Positions 21,530-35,058 are shown, counted from the first letter of the stretch. The stretch is 64,000 nt of DNA from Hemibagrus wyckioides (GCF_019097595.1 NC_080723.1:15841511-15905510); one strand, 5' to 3'. The notes: a model not told the origin generated them from the sequence alone. Numbers and translations: made by a program.

Positions 21530-24075
21530 ATAAATGGTCACACGCTGGATCTTATTCTAACATTCAGCTTAAATAAAGAAACCATAGTCATTCTTCCACA
21601 TTCAGAAGCTATCTCAGATCACTATCTTGTTTCATTTAAAATGCGTCTCAGACATGAGATGCGCAATTTGCCACGTCACCTATTAAAGGTACATTTACGT
21701 CTGCTACTGCAGAAAAATTTACCAATAGTCTCCCAGAATTCTCACGTCTGACCCCACAGAACTTAATCAAGCGACTGATTACCTGGAGTCAGTGTTTCGC
21801 AACACCCTATGTACTGTAGCTCCACTTAAAAGGAAACATAATTAAAGAAAATAAATCACCCTGGTACAATGACCACACACGAGCTTTAAAACAATCAGCT
21901 AGAAAACTAGAACGTAAATGGCATCAAACTAAATTGGCAGTATTTTAGTTAGTGTGGAAGGAAAGCCTTCTGTGCTACAAAAATTCTCGTAGTACTGCTA
22001 GACCAGCGTATCTCTCTGCACTAATCGAAGATCAAGCCTAAATTTTTATTTAGTACTGTAGCAAAACTAACTAGGAGTAAAACCACTGTAGAAAAGCGAA
22101 CACCATCTATATGCAGCAGCAACGACTTCATGTATTTTTTCAATGGAAAAATTGATAATATTAGGGAAACAATTCATACTATTAATTTAAAACCGAATTA
22201 TTTGATAGATAACCCTTTAGACAATATAACTATTTCTGATCAGAGCTTAGAATGCTTTACTCCCCTTCAAGAGCCTGATCTAATTTCACTAACTTCACCT
22301 TCAAAACGTTGAACCTGCATACTTGATCCCTTACCAATGTCTTTCCTTAAATAGATATTACCAGTAGCTACCGAACCCCTTCAAAAATGATAAATTCCTC
22401 CCTTAGCACTGGCTATGTGCCTAAATCTTTTAAACTAACAGTTTAAAACACACAGCTATATGTTTCAGCTAAGAGAGACACCAGCTTAAGACTGAAGAAT
22501 ATGTAAAGGACATTAGACAGTGGATGGTCACTAACTTCCTCCTGCTTAACTCTGACAAGACAGAGGTGCTTGTACTAGGACCACATGCAGCTAGAAGTAA
22601 GCTTTCTGATTACAGAGTAACTGTGGATGGTCTTTCAGTTTCATCTTGTCCAGCAGTAAAATACCTTGGTGTGATTGACTCTGGTCTTTTGTTTGAAGCT
22701 CATGTATTTAATATCACTAGGGTAGCCTTTCATCTCAGAAATATTGCTAAGATAAGAAATATGTCACTTCATGAAGTAGAAAAACTAGTTCATGCTTTTG
22801 TTACCTCTAGGTTGGATTACTGTAATGCCTTACTGTCTGGCTGTTCCAGTAGGAGCATAAACAAGCTAACTAGAACTAGAAGATATGAACACATTACTCC
22901 TATCTTATCCACACTACACTGGCTCCCAGTCAAATTTCTGTTACTGACCTATAAAGCACTAAATGGTCTCGCGCCACAGTACCTGAGCGATCTTTTGGTT
23001 ATTTATGATCCACCACGTCTACTCTGATCAAAGGGTGCAGGAAGTACCTCAAGTAGCAAAGGGTACAGCAGGGGGCAGAGCTTTTTCTTACAAAGCCCCA
23101 CAGTTATGGGACAGCCTTCCAATTAGTGTTCGGAATTCAGATACAGTCTCAATGTTTAAGTCTAGGCTGAAGACACATTTGTTTAGTCAAGCTTTCAATG
23201 TATAGTAGTTCTTAGGTAAAGGAACAGATCTGAAAGGATCATGGGCATAGAGTGTTTGGTGTACTGGGATGTTTGGATGCTGTTGCCTTTTGACCCTCGC
23301 AAGTTGCTCCGGTTTGCTAACTGAAGTGGTTGGATGCTTTATGTCCCGGGAAGCCTTCATGTCTGTCATGCTCTCCCTTTTAGTTATGCTGTCATAGCAT
23401 CTTGCCAGAGTCCCTACCTGCACTTTACACATAACCTACATTGTCTTTAATCATCACATGATCACAATCATACTTAATATCTTTCTTGCTCTCTGTCTTT
23501 CTCTGTCGAACTATACATCCCACTCCTGAGCTCCCAGTGTTTCCAGAGTGACCACTGCCTCTACCCCTGGTCAGAGTCTCATCGCTTGGTGGTGCTCACT
23601 GATGCTGTGGACGGATCTTTGGGGACAGCCTGTGACCCAGGAGACAACCATGGACAGAGCCACTTGGGGACTTACACACCGTCACAGATCTGCCATTACA
23701 TCTGTCAGCTTGTGACCGCAAGGAATTAGTGCCTATAATGAACTCAGAAACTACAGTGACCTAATAGTTCCTCATGGGCCCTTGATTGCTGTTATAGAAA
23801 GGACATTAATTAGTTACAGTTACATTATTTACTGTCCAGTGTTACCCAAATGAGGATGGGTTCCCTTCTGAGCCTGGTTCCTCTCAAGGTTTCTTCCTCA
23901 GATCATCTCAGGGAATTTTTCCTTGCCACCGTCACCACAGGCTTGCTCATTAGGGATAAAATAGTTTATTAATTTAATTTAATTATTTTTTGCTCTCCTT
24001 TCTCTTCTTTGTAAAGCTGCTTTGAGAAAATGTCCATTGTAAAAGGTGCAATACAAATAAATTGTATTGTAAACA
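21530..24075 (+). mobile_element. Degraded L2/CR1-like LINE with internal deletion
   Basis: A plus-strand non-LTR retrotransposon remnant. Near 21533 the translation NGHTLDLILT and later SDHYLVSF match the C-terminal part of the AP endonuclease. From 22524 the frame gives the end of the reverse transcriptase (LLNSDKTEVLVLGP, VKYLGV, HAFVTSRLDYCNALLSGC, LHWLPVKF, ALNGLAPQYLSDLL). The catalytic core with the DD-type motif is missing: sequence typical of the region before the core joins QLYVSAK directly near 22445. The 3' UTR ends with GCTGCTTTGAGAAAATGTCC and an ATTGTATTG tail, a 3' end typical of fish L2-like elements. Frameshifts and stops are numerous, so it is dead. Clade assignment is by recall of the family, not a search. 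Confidence 0.8.
22524..23205 (+). pseudogene. LINE reverse transcriptase C-terminal fragment
   Basis: An open stretch of 167 codons from 22524, continued in another frame to 23205, encodes the thumb and C-terminal region of a non-LTR reverse transcriptase. The HWLPV and KALNGLAPQYL motifs are clear. It lacks the catalytic palm motifs and the upstream part of the protein, and has at least one frameshift near 23005-23030. Confidence 0.75.
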
Positions 24076-27000
24076 CTAAAATTTACAAGACAGTAGCCTA
24101 CTGAACTACAGTATTAAAGCGGCTTTGCTCCAGGATCAATTAATTTAGTCAGTGATTTCTTGCCATACATTCTTCCATTTAATTAGATACACAGCTGACA
24201 TAAAAAGCAAACATATAATTCCCTATTCTTATTTAGATATTGCAGCTATGCTAGGCGACTTTATCAAATACCATCAACCAATTTGGACCTGAAACTTTTG
24301 AACACTTTACTATCTCTGTGAATTTTCTTCTTCCCCTCTCTGCACTTTCTTTCTATTGTTGTCTAATATACAAAATAAAACTACAAACACAGGAAAGTAT
24401 TAGAGGTAAGTTTTTTTTTTCCAACTTTATGCAGGCCTATGCAGTTCAATCATCACCTGGCTTAACACAGTACATGAATTTGTGCACACCTAGATGATAA
24501 AGGCCACAATAATTTCAGTTGAACATGACACTGAAGCTGCTCTCATCCAACAACTGTATAAGTTTTCTTGGTGACAGAGCTTAGCCCTGATTGGTTGGAC
24601 TCTATTTTTTTTTTATTCTAGGACACCCCAAATAAATAAATAAATAAATAAATAGCTGGCAAGCAAGCAAGCAAGCAAAAGAAGTGTTCATTCATTAACT
24701 CTATTTTGATTGTTATGAGCTAAAGCAGACAGTGGTAGCACATTCTGATTTGACTGCTCCTCCTCTGACTGCAAAGAGCTACTCTTGCTGTCAGGGAATG
24801 ATCAGAAAAGTGGTGGCCTGCATTGTGTGTGACTGTGTGTACAGATAAGAAAAGAAAAGAAAAGAAAAGAAAAAAAAACTGCCAACTGGTTTTTGGTCAT
24901 AGGTACAGTGACCTACATGAGCAAAAACTCTGACACAGATGCAAACGCAAATTCTAAAAGCATATGCGAAATCTGAAAATACAAACAAATACAGAAAATA
25001 AGATGCCGGAACCAGACAATGCTGAGGCACTAAGCACATAACTGGTTACCTCTCTTCCATTATGTGACCCAGTGTAGTGATGAAAGGAGAATGCAGGATA
25101 TTTGTTAGTGGAGGCCACTTACTAGGCTCAGAGTGAGCATGCAGTATGGTGAGACAGTCCCACATATTATACCCCTGAAAATGGGGAGAATATTAAGTAC
25201 ATTAACACTCAATGACGGTTCTCCACCACAAAGTTTATGTTTCTATCTCTTTTAGTTAGCAATAAGGAAATTTTCAAATCAGCAACATACCAGATACATT
25301 GATATAAATTAATACAAACAGTTCTTAACATGCAAATACTGTCTTCCAGAAATTTTATCTGGAAGTGCATAAATGTCTCAAATGTTAATTCAATTTTCAC
25401 ACTTACATTTCCACAATATATTCCAGCAAATCAAACAAGTAGCATTAAAAAAAAACATTTCTAAACTCTTAGACATTTTAATCAAAACCCAATCGATATC
25501 ATAATGATATCGGCACACTGTTAAACATAGTATAACATCTGCTTACACTTTGTTAACGAAGACTTAGGTTGAATAACTGAAAAAGCGGAGAATATTAACT
25601 GAACACTCGACGACGTTTCTCCAGCGCAAACCTTATAGGCAATGGAGAAATACCGCGAGTTCTACCCCTCGTGTTCAAAAAGACACAACTAATCGATTGC
25701 ACACCTTATTGTGCCGAACTAATTGATCACAGATCAATTCTTTAAACCATCTATTTGCATAGCATGAATGTACATTATTTTATTATTTCACAGATTCATA
25801 AATCTTTTTAAATACTTATTTCAGTATTTCACACTAATCAGCACATATGCACAGACCCACTAGTTGGCTAAATAGCTGTAAATATGAATGCTTGGGGGTA
25901 GGTGGTGCCAAGAGAGAGCCAGAACCAGTGGAAGAATGAGAGTTGACTGCCACTACTGAGCAACCAACAGACAGATCTAACTTGCAAAGAACAGGGTGAG
26001 TGAAGCTAGCTAAAATCTACCACTGAAAACCCATTCAATACTAATCAGGGACCTGGAGCACTGTAGCATTCTTGAGAAAAATGTTTTAGAATGTAAGAAA
26101 AAAAAAATCACACATAGAAGAAATGACTTTGCCAGCTTTAGATCGTAGTTAGCTAGCTCTAACTATAGTCACAAGCCGTTCAGCTCTAAATGGTATACAT
26201 GCAGTCCGACATGCATACAAGTTGAGAAGAAGAAATTGAAATATGTCAAGGTGTCTGTGGGATTTATTACAAATGCTAAGTCATATGGTCACTTTGTGAC
26301 TTTATTGGAAGATCTGAGAATATATATGCACCACCCCTGATGGTTAGGAGGAGTGAAGTAGAACCACAGTTTCAGTATTTTATTAGTCTTCTATGTTAAT
26401 TAAAGTCTGTCTGCATAACATATATAACCTGGGGTTTCATACTCCACTGGTGGCACCTGGTACATTGTGATATGGCTATTGATCCTGATTTATGGCAGCC
26501 ATTAATTTTGCTGTCAGAGTGTCTCAGCTGCCTCAGTGGGAATCATGTGCTGAGTCACTGGAGCTGAAAAGCAGGATAGCTCTGTATGCCCTTCAGCAAG
26601 AATTACCAAACAACATGCTGCAATCATGCAGTTTCTTCAGGACCATTTCATATAAACAATGCTCTAAAACCCATGTCCTGAGCTGAATTGAAGAACTTGA
26701 GGAATTGCAAGACTTCCAAACATTTGATTTAGTGTGCTTTCTTTCTTTCTTTCTTTCTTTTTTTTTTTAGAAATGTTTTGTGGGAAAAAGTATATTGCAT
26801 TACAAATTTTTAGAAAATGGTGAATTATTGAACTTTAGAGTTTAGTTTGTATTCATAACTGAGTTAAAGTAGACTTAAATACAAATGTGCAATATCTTTT
26901 CAATTTACCTGAATATGGTTATTTTATCCCATTGCAAGGAGGGCAGATATGAATCACAGAGGTGTGGTTTCCAAGATTCACAATGTTTTTTCTTTTAATG

Positions 27001-28000
27001 TGGACCAAATGTACATGATTTCCTTTTGGTTTCTGGGGCTAAGGTTTGTATCATTTCATTATGTTAACATGTGTTTGGAAAAGAAAGAGAGAGAAAGAGA
27101 GAAAAAGAGAGAGAACCTTAGAAAGCTCAATATATTTGTCAGATATTATAGGATAGCTTGCCTCCCATTCCTCCCACTTTCACTTCCACTCCTGTTGAGC
27201 AGCTCAAGGAGACTGTTGCTATAGAGATCTGCTCTATCCCTGTAGTAACCATAGAAACTGTCTCCTAGAACACACACACACACACACAAACTGTTATGAT
27301 GATTTTTAGATTTTTTTTTAGACAAGAATTAGCATATGAGCCTTTCAATCTTCTTTTCTCTCTTACACCTGCTCATAAACCCACGTGATGAAAGAAACCA
27401 GACAGTTACACAAGGACACAGCAGCACAGATACCTTTATTAAGACAGAAGGGGTGGGTGCAACATCAGAGAAACACTCACTATACTGCTGCAACGAGCTG
27501 CTCCGACTGTATGCCAGAACTGATCTAACATTTTTTAGATAATGATTAAGAGATCAATTATAAAAATAGATCGAAAGCAAGATAAATGTAACCTGTAATT
27601 GTATGTAAAATGTAATTTACCACAAATGAAATCTCTTTGTTTGGAGCTTACAGATGCATTAAGTTTAATACTGGCCATACCAGCTGGAGAAGTCATGCCA
27701 TGTTCAAGCATCAGAGGCAGCAGTCTGTCAGTTTGGCACTAAGTTTCAGCTTCTGTGTTTGTCCTAGGGCAAACTAGGAAATGCAAAATGTTTTTTTTTT
27801 CAATATCTCAGACCTTCTAGTCTTGGAGGGCCATAGTATGGCACAATATTCCCTTATTTTTAGCACATGCAAAACTATTATATAATTGCCACTAAATCAC
27901 AGTAACATTATACACCATACGTATTGTGGAATAAAAATTCTACTGTACTCACTACACTAAAATCTAAAATCTAAAATCTGACTCCAGCTCCACACTGACC
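24076..28000. other. AT-rich alpha-gamma interval, no gene recognised
   Basis: Mostly non-repetitive AT-rich DNA with small simple repeats: (AAAT)5 and (AAGC)5 near 24627-24678, (AAAGA)n near 24846-24875, (CTTT)n near 26739-26760, (AGAG)-rich sequence near 27082-27115 and (AC)n near 27271-27289. A degenerate direct repeat (25169-25240 and 25574-25640) and a short palindrome (25494-25512) stand out. All open frames are short and unlike known proteins. Confidence 0.5.
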
Positions 28001-28379
28001 CGACAGCTCAGTCTAAGTGAGACTCATAGTTAGTAAGGCCTCAAAACTAAATAAGCCAATCAAGCAGACTAGATGAATGCAGATAAGAGATTTTATTTTG
28101 TAATCAGCGCTGACACAAGAATTGAGATGCTCACACATGAACGTCCCAACAACCTCTCTCCGGGGAACTCCAACTACAGCCTTTATATACATTTCCCTTA
28201 TCTTCCCAATGCAACACATCACTGGTTCTTTGCCTAGACAATCCCACCCATCTTTCTTTTTTAGACCTTTTAGATTCTTTTTTACACCATTATCTTTGAA
28301 TTTACAACTTTTCGAATACCATTATAATTAAACTTCCCTAAATCATTATATTAAAAATTGGGCGTTTCCGCCCCCACCA

Positions 28380-28844
28380 GTGGGATTGTCTTCGGCCTCA
28401 CTCTCACCAACACCTCATTCTTTTTCAGGAGACAGCATGGGTAAGTTCTCAGTCCTTCAGGGGCCAACACCCTTTCTTTTATTACACTCTACACTTCACG
28501 GCTTTTCTGATTTATCCGCTGTCTTCTACGTATGTACTCTAGATATTTCGCCTGGTACCACCATTGCCATCCAGCACGCGTTGCGTTTACTTCATGATGA
28601 GATCACTGCCGCTCAAGGTACCAGTGGAGCGAAGATTGACCATAATAATCTAGGGTGCGTCTCTGCCATTGATTGGTCCAAGTTTGGAAAGCCTGGTACC
28701 GCAGAGAAGGCCTGCCAGACTGACATCATTGATACAACTATTTGTTCTTCAAAGCCCTTGCAGCCTGTGTGCAAGGCCCGTGACAGGCCAACATGCCGTG
28801 ATAAACGTTATATTGTTCTTAAGCTCAAACGAACTAACGAATAA
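28380..28844 (+). CDS. Unrecognised open frame, possibly repeat-derived
   Basis: An open frame of up to 154 codons with no family recognised. An internal Met lies at 28437 (MGKFSVLQGP), directly after a pyrimidine-rich stretch ending in CAG that resembles a splice acceptor, and the ATGGGTAAGT there could itself be a donor. The base composition is noticeably less AT-rich than its surroundings, and the region from about 28100 has a different texture, which suggests an inserted element such as an LTR-type retroelement. Nothing shows it is expressed; treat it as hypothetical. Confidence 0.2.
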   Translation: MGLSSASLSPTPHSFSGDSMGKFSVLQGPTPFLLLHSTLHGFSDLSAVFYVCTLDISPGTTIAIQHALRLLHDEITAAQGTSGAKIDHNNLGCVSAIDWSKFGKPGTAEKACQTDIIDTTICSSKPLQPVCKARDRPTCRDKRYIVLKLKRTNE

Positions 28845-28979
28845 ACCTTACCTGAGAACTCACTCCTGCTGTCCCCCGATTATTTCACACTACATCAAAC
28901 ACACACCTCATACATATATCCTCACTTACAAAATTATCTCCCACAGTATCCAATACAGGTTCACAGGGAGGCACAAACA

Positions 28980-29440
28980 GATAGACATACAAATCACGCA
29001 TCCATTCACATACTACAGACAATTTTGAGATTCCAATCTGCCCACAATGCATGTCTTTGGACAGAGGGAGAAAACAGGAGTACCAAAAGGAAACCCCTGA
29101 AGCACAGAAAACATGCATCAAAATCACCCCAGAGGTGTAAGGAAAACTTGCTACCCATTAACTCACATTGGCTCCATGGCAATATAAATTAGCACTACAT
29201 TATCATTTATCAGATTTTATTTGTGGCCTTGTTAGGGTCCCAGTGGATGCTGAGCCTATCACAGGAACACTGGGCATGAGCACAGGAATACACTTTGGAT
29301 GGGTTACACATATGTTTGCAGTGTCATGCATACATACCTTCATACAAAAACATGGATAATTTATCTTAGTCAATCCAACTTTTGGCATGTTTTTTTTGGA
29401 GGTGGGAGGAACATGGAGAACCAGAAAACACAGACATAGG
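28980..29440 (-). repeat. Two degraded copies of an interspersed SINE-like repeat
   Basis: Sequence such as GCATGTCTTTGGACAGAGGG, then GAAAACAGGAGTACC, then CCTGAAGCACAGAAAACATG (28985-29165) matches an interspersed repeat common in teleost genomes. A second diverged copy lies at 29216-29440 (GTCCCAGTGGATGC and then TGGAGGTGGGAGGAACATGG). Similar fragments occur at 38430-38665 and 54230-54500. The family name is not certain. Confidence 0.55.
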
Positions 29441-30385
29441 CATATTATGTTCTATTTAAAATATATTATTTTCACTTAGAAATATTTTCACTGTATTTCT
29501 AATGGTTATTGCTATCAATAGTTATTGCAAGTATGTTAACTGTTTAATGTTGAAATAGTTATCTAGCAGTCTTTTCTGCATTAAAGCTCAATCATTGATA
29601 CATACGTGTGCATTTGCATATTTTGCAAATTTTGTTAGAGTTTAAATATTTATTTTGTTTATGATTACATGATAAAGAAATCTGTTCAGGCATCTACAAT
29701 ATAACATAATGATTATGATAAGTGGGATGAACATAAGCCTTTTTTGTTTAAGTTTCAGGTAATGGAGTGTTCTTGGGTCAGGGGAAAAGGTGAAATAAAC
29801 ATATTTCTGTTTAATTCAATTATATTTTTAAATGTAATAGATGCATTTTATCCAAAATTTTGAAAAACATGAGCAGGACTGTTGTTTCTATTTGTAATGT
29901 TTTTCCTTAATGATGTATTATGAAGTATGCTGATTCAACAACAACAAAAAATGTACTGTGTGATATCTTATAGATAGGTGTAAGTAGTTTAATGGTTAAC
30001 TTTGAGTTTTGCAGCAAGAATTGATGGTAACGTATCATGTTTGCCAAATGACAATATTGCAAAATATATTTTGATTTTGATTTAAATTTTGAATTTGAAT
30101 AGAATTGGAATTTTGTATTTCTGTTTATTAAATTGATGTCACTTTTGGGGAGTGACCACCAACAGTTTATTCAGCAATAAGGATACACAATATATAAACA
30201 ATGAAACCCTATCTGAAAATAAATAGATATTAATTTAAAGTAGATGACAATCAGCCAATATTTAATATATAGAAAATGTGGTCAATATTCTGCTGAATAA
30301 TCTGTAAGAATTCTAGTGAAACTGGATGTTTGTTTTGTCAGAGAAAGAAATAAGTTGATAATTTGTCACATTATTAAGAAAGCAA
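29441..30385. other. AT-rich interval, nothing recognised
   Basis: About 950 bases of AT-rich sequence lying downstream of the likely alpha 3' end. No gene, repeat family or motif was recognised. Confidence 0.5.
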
Positions 30386-30387
30386 AC

Positions 30388-33179
30388 TTTATTTATTTTT
30401 TGGTGATTTATTAAACAAAACACTGTACCACCTTGTTCATCAAAATGAAATAGAAAAGAGAAAGAGAGAAATGGATTTTACTACTTCACTGTCACAGTTT
30501 GATGAGCAGGTGTACAAAAGATACAACAGATGAGCCCTGCCCATTTGGACAGTGCTTTACCACCTACTGACCACTACCAGACACTGAGAAATAATGATGG
30601 TATGAACGCTCACTAGGTACAAGCATACACTACATATACTGTATTTTACATCATTTTTTTTTGACATTTTCATTAAGCTTTTTATCCTTCAAAGGGAAAG
30701 GTGAAGGAAAAGAGATAGTGTTGTCATACATAGTAATTTAGTTACAATAATAAAGTGTTAGATCAGTATGTCAAAGCCATACACAAATGTGTTTTTTTTT
30801 CTTCGCATTTAGTTTCCAAAAACAAAACCAAAAGAACATTAGATTGAGCAGGAGCTTTAGGGCATCACACTATAAAGCAGTTACAAATAAGTAGAAGGCT
30901 TAGTAACATGGTAGATGTACACTCTGAGTGGGTGTGGAAAATATCATTATGCAAAGGCTTGGCAGAGACAGTACAATACGCAAATCTCTGATAAATGTAA
31001 TGGATACAAATCATAAACAAAAATAGCAAAATTATAGCAATCTCTATCTATATTCATATATATCTATGTAGTAAGAGTTTCCTTCTGGTTAGGTCATGCA
31101 GCAGTCACAGCTGAGCCACTGTGACATTGGTTTAAGTCATGAGGTTGTACAGTGTAAACAGACAGGGGGAGGGATCCAACGGAGCAGAAGCATGAAGCTT
31201 TCAGTGCAAAGACTGGATTCTGGGGTGGAGTCTATTGATTCCTAGACTTTGTACTGCAATTATTCAGTGGCCATCTTAGTCCAATTTCCAATGCAAAGCA
31301 ACAGGGAAAATTTTTATTTCAAATAGGTAATACTGGCAATTCAGTACTTTGGCCAGTTCACATCATGTCATGCTCTGGTTAAACTCCATCCCCTGACCAT
31401 GTCTTGACTCTCCCTTCTGTTTTCTCCAATCTACCCTTTGACAAATACAAGCAGTGGAATACAAGGACCAGCATCCATTATACTGTTCACTGGTGACACA
31501 CACTTACACACAGAGAGGAGTGATGTTCAGTGTACTGGGTGCAGTACAATGACTGGAGCTGGCCTATTTAACATTCAAAACAGAACAGAGCATAAAGCCA
31601 GGGTAGAAAGAGTCAGAGAGAGAGCAAAAGATGTGCTGTACAAATGCAATACAGATCAATTAAAGCTTATAAAACAGATCTTAAAAAACATTTTTGTTTG
31701 CTAAAACAACACACAAGAGTCAGGCTAATTTGTTATCTAAGTTAGCTGAACATTTCTTAGCCTTCCAACCAGAAAGGCAAAGGTATTTTGTACAGGACAA
31801 AACCATACACCACATCCTCATGTTAGATGAGAAAGCAGGCACAAAAATAGGATTAAAGATCTGAGTTTAAGGATTAATAAAAAATAAAAAAAACAAGCTC
31901 AAGGGCAGCGATACCAAACATTCAGAGCATATGCTTCAGGTCGCTGAAAGTTTTCAGGGAATGTTGCATGTTGTGTACATTATCACTAACACTGTTTTTT
32001 TTTCTTTTTTTTTTTTTTACATGTATTGTACAACTATATCAGCTACCCATCTAAGCAATACCACCCACATTTTCCTTTATTCACTAATCATTCTTTGTTG
32101 TTTATGTAGCTTTAATTGTCACCACTACATGCACCAAGTTTCTGTTACCTTTCAGTGTTTAACTTTTGCCAGACATTAGTTCATCCATTTTTGCCCTGTG
32201 CTGAATCACATACTTAAATTTTCTGAAGCAAAAAAAAAAAAAAATAGGTACAACAAAAGGGGATTTATCATTAGTGGAGTGTTATCTTTTGACCCTGTAC
32301 AAGCATGTGCATGAGTGTTAAATTTTTAGATAATGCGCTTATAATGACTGGGAGAGAGTGCTGGTAATCGTAATGTGCTTGCATTTTACCATTCACCACT
32401 GTTTTATCTTTCTTTTTTATTATGCTGCTGGGTGTCAGGTGAGTGTGTCCACATGTTCCTTATTCATTTGAAATACCTCTCCATAGTGTAGACACAGACA
32501 TGAAGCAGAGCAAGCAGAAGCATTAGTTTAGCACTGTCTCTTATTAGTAAACCAGTTTGTCTTTACAACATGGCACACAACTTCTCTGTTGGCACCATAT
32601 TTACACTAGCATAAACCCCACTTCCTATATCAAAGCCTTTCCTTTTCTGTTCCCAAATTGTTCATCTTTTTTCCTTTTTTAAATTATTGATACGTTTCTT
32701 GATAATCAGAAGTGGTGTACTGCTTTTAACCTTCTTAAGTCTGATTTTGACTTCCTTTCTGAAAACAGAAAACTGAAATCACAATGATAAATAAGACAGA
32801 GGTGTCAACAGTAATCTACTTATTTCTCACGGTTGTCTTTTGAGAAAATTGGGTAGTCAGGCACTGTGAGCATGGAGGAAAACTAATCAATAATTTGATT
32901 AACGTGAATTGAGTTATGTAACGCTAATTTTGGTAGCGTGAGACAGAGAAATTATAAATGATCTTAATTAGACACTTCATGTTGAGTCAGACAGACATCA
33001 TGACTCAAAATAAAATATTTGCTTTAGTTCATAAATGAAGAAAATAAACAAAACAATTATCTAATAGTCCTCACCCATAACCTTGTTAATCAGTTCCGTC
33101 ATGAACCCTGTTGAGATCTCTGTCTTATATGTCTGTGAGTGTGTGTGTGTGTGTGGTTGTGTGTGTATAATAACTCTTT
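30388..33179 (-). other. Probable 3' UTR of the alpha constant exon 3
   Basis: Sequence downstream of the alpha stop codon. A cluster of three AATAAA signals on the minus strand lies at 30388-30412, which would give a UTR of about 2.8 kb, but other AATAAA-like sites exist and the end is a guess. A CA repeat (transcript sense) lies about 15-50 bases after the stop codon (33133-33168 on the plus strand as GT). Confidence 0.4.
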
Positions 33180-33484
33180 CTAGTCATCATCATCTTTCCC
33201 TTTCTCCTTCTTGTCTTTCTTCTCCTTTTCCTTCTTCTTCTTTTTCTTCTTCTTGGCCTCCTCTTTCTTGCCAAAAGTGATGAAGTCGCTCTTATCATCA
33301 CCGTCCTGCCCCTGTCTGATGGAGATGATGGCAGGAGAGCCAGGAATGATGAAGGCTTCAGGCGGAACTTCACCTGGCTTCAGATGCTGGGGGGGCATAC
33401 CAGGGCCTGGACCATACCGAAAATGCCAACTGTTACTGTCCACACCAGCGCCTACAGGAGGAGACACCTCACCACCCTCATTAT
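33180..33484 (-). CDS. Protocadherin alpha constant exon 3 (C-terminus)
   Basis: Last coding exon of every alpha protocadherin at this locus. It starts after the acceptor ctctggtag at 33485 with AT, completing an Asp codon with the final G of exon 2. It encodes [20 protein letters not shown], then a Pro-rich stretch, [27 protein letters not shown], a run of lysines and an acidic end DDDD before TAG at 33180-33182. [24 protein letters not shown] and [11 protein letters not shown] followed by the lysine run are hallmarks of the mammalian alpha constant domain. The exon is 305 nt to the stop, close to the mammalian length. In the family this domain mediates cytoplasmic signalling shared by all alpha isoforms. 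Confidence 0.96.
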
Positions 33485-35058
33485 CTACCAGAGACAGAGA
33501 GACAGAAAAATATCATTGTTAATGTTATAGACACTTCAGTTTAGAAAACACACATGGCTGTAAATAAATGTAAAACAAATGTTAATTGTCATGTCATAAA
33601 TACATTGTGAACACATTTCAAAGAATGCCTTGTATAACAACAAACACTGAAATGTATGCAGTATTCAATAGCCAAGGCACAGAATAGATCAGGATCCAAC
33701 AGCACAGGATTACATGTCAGGTCCAACTCATTACAGAAGGAAGATAGAAAGGTCAGAGAAGAAAGGCTGACATTTTAACAGAGGTAAACACACACTGACA
33801 GGAAGGCAAAGAGTAACACACACATGGATACACACACAACATCAGATAGAACTAAATTTACCTAGTTTAACCTCTTTTAAAGATAATGTGGCCATGGAAA
33901 GGGAAAGACCCATGTGTGTGTCACTGTGTAACTTACAACACTAGCATAAGCTAAGAAGCAGTATTGTGTTTGTGCACAAACAAGTATGAAGGAGACAAAT
34001 TCTGATCCTGTACAGGCTGTCTATGGGTTAACATGAGTCACCGTGGTGGTCTAAAATTTGTGTGTGTGTGTGCATGCTATAAATTACTGCTGTCTCAATA
34101 GACTGCTAGAGGAAAATGTCACCTTAGAGAAGCCACCATGAAATTCTTCAACAGAGTGATATTAGTGCATTAATGCTAATAGTTAATAGTATAGTTATAA
34201 AATGAATTTTTAACTACAATAGCTTTATTTTTTCCCTCCCACACTAAAACTTTTCGACCAAAACACATCTTTTCACCAATCCTCTTCAAAGTGGTGAAAG
34301 CATGAATAAGGGAAAAAAGATCTTTTCAAAAAGGGGGTAGCTTTTCAAAAACACTGACATATGACTGTCATGTGGTCTCCCCCATGTCATAGGTGAGAAT
34401 GCATCTAGATGTGACTGCTGTCATGGTATTATATCGTAGTATATTCCTAGGATGGAGTGCAAAAGTGACTCTGTCACTTGTCATTGTGTCTATATTGTCT
34501 GAGCCTGATTTCATTTTGTTGTAGAGCCCTTCAGATTTAGTCTCACACATCCATTCAATGCACTGCCCTACTCTATCACTAGCGACACATACCAGTCAGG
34601 AGTAATCAACACAACTGTGACCTACATTTTTTTAAACTTGTTTTTTGACACACCCAAAGGTGTTCCTTCTCTTCCTTTTTCTTTTCTTATTTTAGGCTTA
34701 TCATGTACCACTAGTACTGTTAGAGACTGTGTGCAGTGGTGTGTGAATGACCATGGCTGCAAGCAAAAACGGTTCTTTTTCTTATGCTTCTTTATAGCGT
34801 CTCTCTCCAGAATGTGCTTACTACAGCAGAATGAACAACAGTACTGAAGAACACCTCTCACGTCCCACTGCAGCATATAAATCTCTTCTTTCCCCATCAA
34901 GAAAAAAAATGCAAACTGTTATATGTTGATTGATATATGTTGACAAATAGATTGGCATGTATTTGCTCTTTACTATAGGGAAAATTCACTCCAGATGGAA
35001 CAAGGCCTTTTCTCTTTGATTGTTTGAGGTCATTTATGTGTCTGAGAGAGAAAGAGAA

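Noticed and set aside
28380..28844. Calling the unidentified frame a retroviral or retroelement protein
   Set aside because: No diagnostic motif was found; only composition and context hint at an inserted element.
18866..33179. A beta-type protocadherin cluster between alpha and gamma, as in mammals
   Set aside because: No cadherin-repeat coding sequence is present in this interval on either strand.
33125..33522. Open frames overlapping alpha constant exon 3 in other frames and on the plus strand
   Set aside because: The frame with [21 protein letters not shown] and the lysine run is the true one; the others are shadows of the same bases.
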